Of a stretch of DNA of 5,326 nucleotides, positions 5,186-5,326 are shown one piece after another. The stretch is from an uncultured Clostridium sp. GTDB lineage: Bacteria; Bacillota_I; Bacilli_A; RF39; UBA660. The position numbers were made by a program, and so were the translations under genes. How positions within the stretch are numbered: the first letter of the stretch is position 1; each line of letters starts with the position of its first letter. Under the pieces are notes generated by a model, which was not told where the DNA came from, ran no database searches, and was given only the letters and a program-made list of their open reading frames with translations. The stretch lies in contig CAJJPX010000030.1 in NCBI GenBank assembly GCA_905193755.1, forward strand, positions 1-5,326, written 5' to 3'.

Positions 5186-5326
5186 ATTTGTCCTTAGTAG
5201 ATAAGACATCTATTTCTTAAATTAATAAGATATTTTTATTATTTATATTATTTTTGATATAAAATATTATTAGTAAGATAGATATATAATTAAGCTAGTA
5301 AATTAATACTAATTAAGAACATATAA

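Larger units (their letters stand above)
5058..5326. other. Gene-free AT-rich region with several hairpins
   Basis: No open reading frame of useful length and no tRNA, rRNA or named riboswitch is recognisable on either strand. The last 106 bases hold only 11 G/C. Dyads present are 5056-5060/5067-5071, 5086-5097/5104-5115, 5120-5126/5134-5140, TTGAG/CTCAA (5158-5162/5172-5176), TAGAT/ATCTA (5198-5202/5208-5212) and TAGTA/TACTA (5296-5300/5307-5311). Two readings remain: a minus-strand noncoding RNA or long 3' untranslated region ending at the terminator 5022-5057, or the leader and promoter region of a plus-strand gene beyond the window. Confidence 0.5.

Noticed and set aside
5198..5240. Tiny minus-strand peptide frame starting at the ATG ending near 5209 and other short frames
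   Set aside because: About 14 codons, no ribosome binding site and no conserved pattern; not supportable as a gene.
1..5326. CRISPR array, tRNA or rRNA genes
   Set aside because: No regularly spaced direct repeats and no tRNA-like cloverleaf or rRNA sequence were seen on either strand.
1..5326. Use of genetic code 4 (TGA as Trp)
   Set aside because: Trp in the membrane protein is encoded by TGG, and all genes run full length without in-frame TGA; no stop is TGA, so code 4 is not strictly excluded but is unsupported.

Overview
The window looks like an AT-rich, low-GC Gram-positive chromosome (Bacillota or a relative of the Mycoplasmatota; the species cannot be named). Grounds: typA is roughly one third G+C in the stretch I counted (39 of 120 bases, 481-600). 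Shine-Dalgarno sequences match AAGGAGGTGA strongly. Promoters are sigma-A-like. TGG encodes Trp, and every gene ends in TAA or TAG. Nothing requires an alternative genetic code, but no TGA stop is used either.

Layout: (1) 1-1968, minus strand: the housekeeping translational GTPase gene typA/bipA, with its own promoter (1940-1968) and a rho-independent terminator (6-40). (2) 2076-2936: three small Xre/Cro-CI-type helix-turn-helix regulators in +, -, + order. The first two meet tail to tail with an 11-base overlap. The second and third diverge from a 101-base spacer holding TACATT/AATGTA repeats and a promoter. (3) 2926-3450, plus strand: an unrecognised 174-residue, very AT-rich gene that overlaps the end of the third regulator and is probably translationally coupled to it. 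(4) 3430-4515, minus strand: a Fic-domain protein with a C-terminal winged helix, overlapping the unknown gene tail to tail by 21 bases. Its FIC motif departs from consensus at the metal-binding and first arginine positions. (5) 4591-4977, minus strand: a small membrane-anchored extracytoplasmic protein with a possible chagasin-like fold, with its own extended -10 promoter and an AT-rich hairpin at its stop codon. (6) 4978-5326: no gene visible. It holds the promoter just named, a convincing minus-strand terminator (5022-5057), several hairpins and a possible plus-strand promoter.

The accessory block 2076-4977 lies beside a core gene and carries regulators, a gene of unknown function and a Fic protein, but no integrase, transposase or phage structural gene. 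The most interesting parts are the Xre-unknown gene pair facing the atypical Fic protein, which could be a toxin-antitoxin-like or stress-response module (inference only), and the apparently terminated but gene-less minus-strand transcript at the right end.
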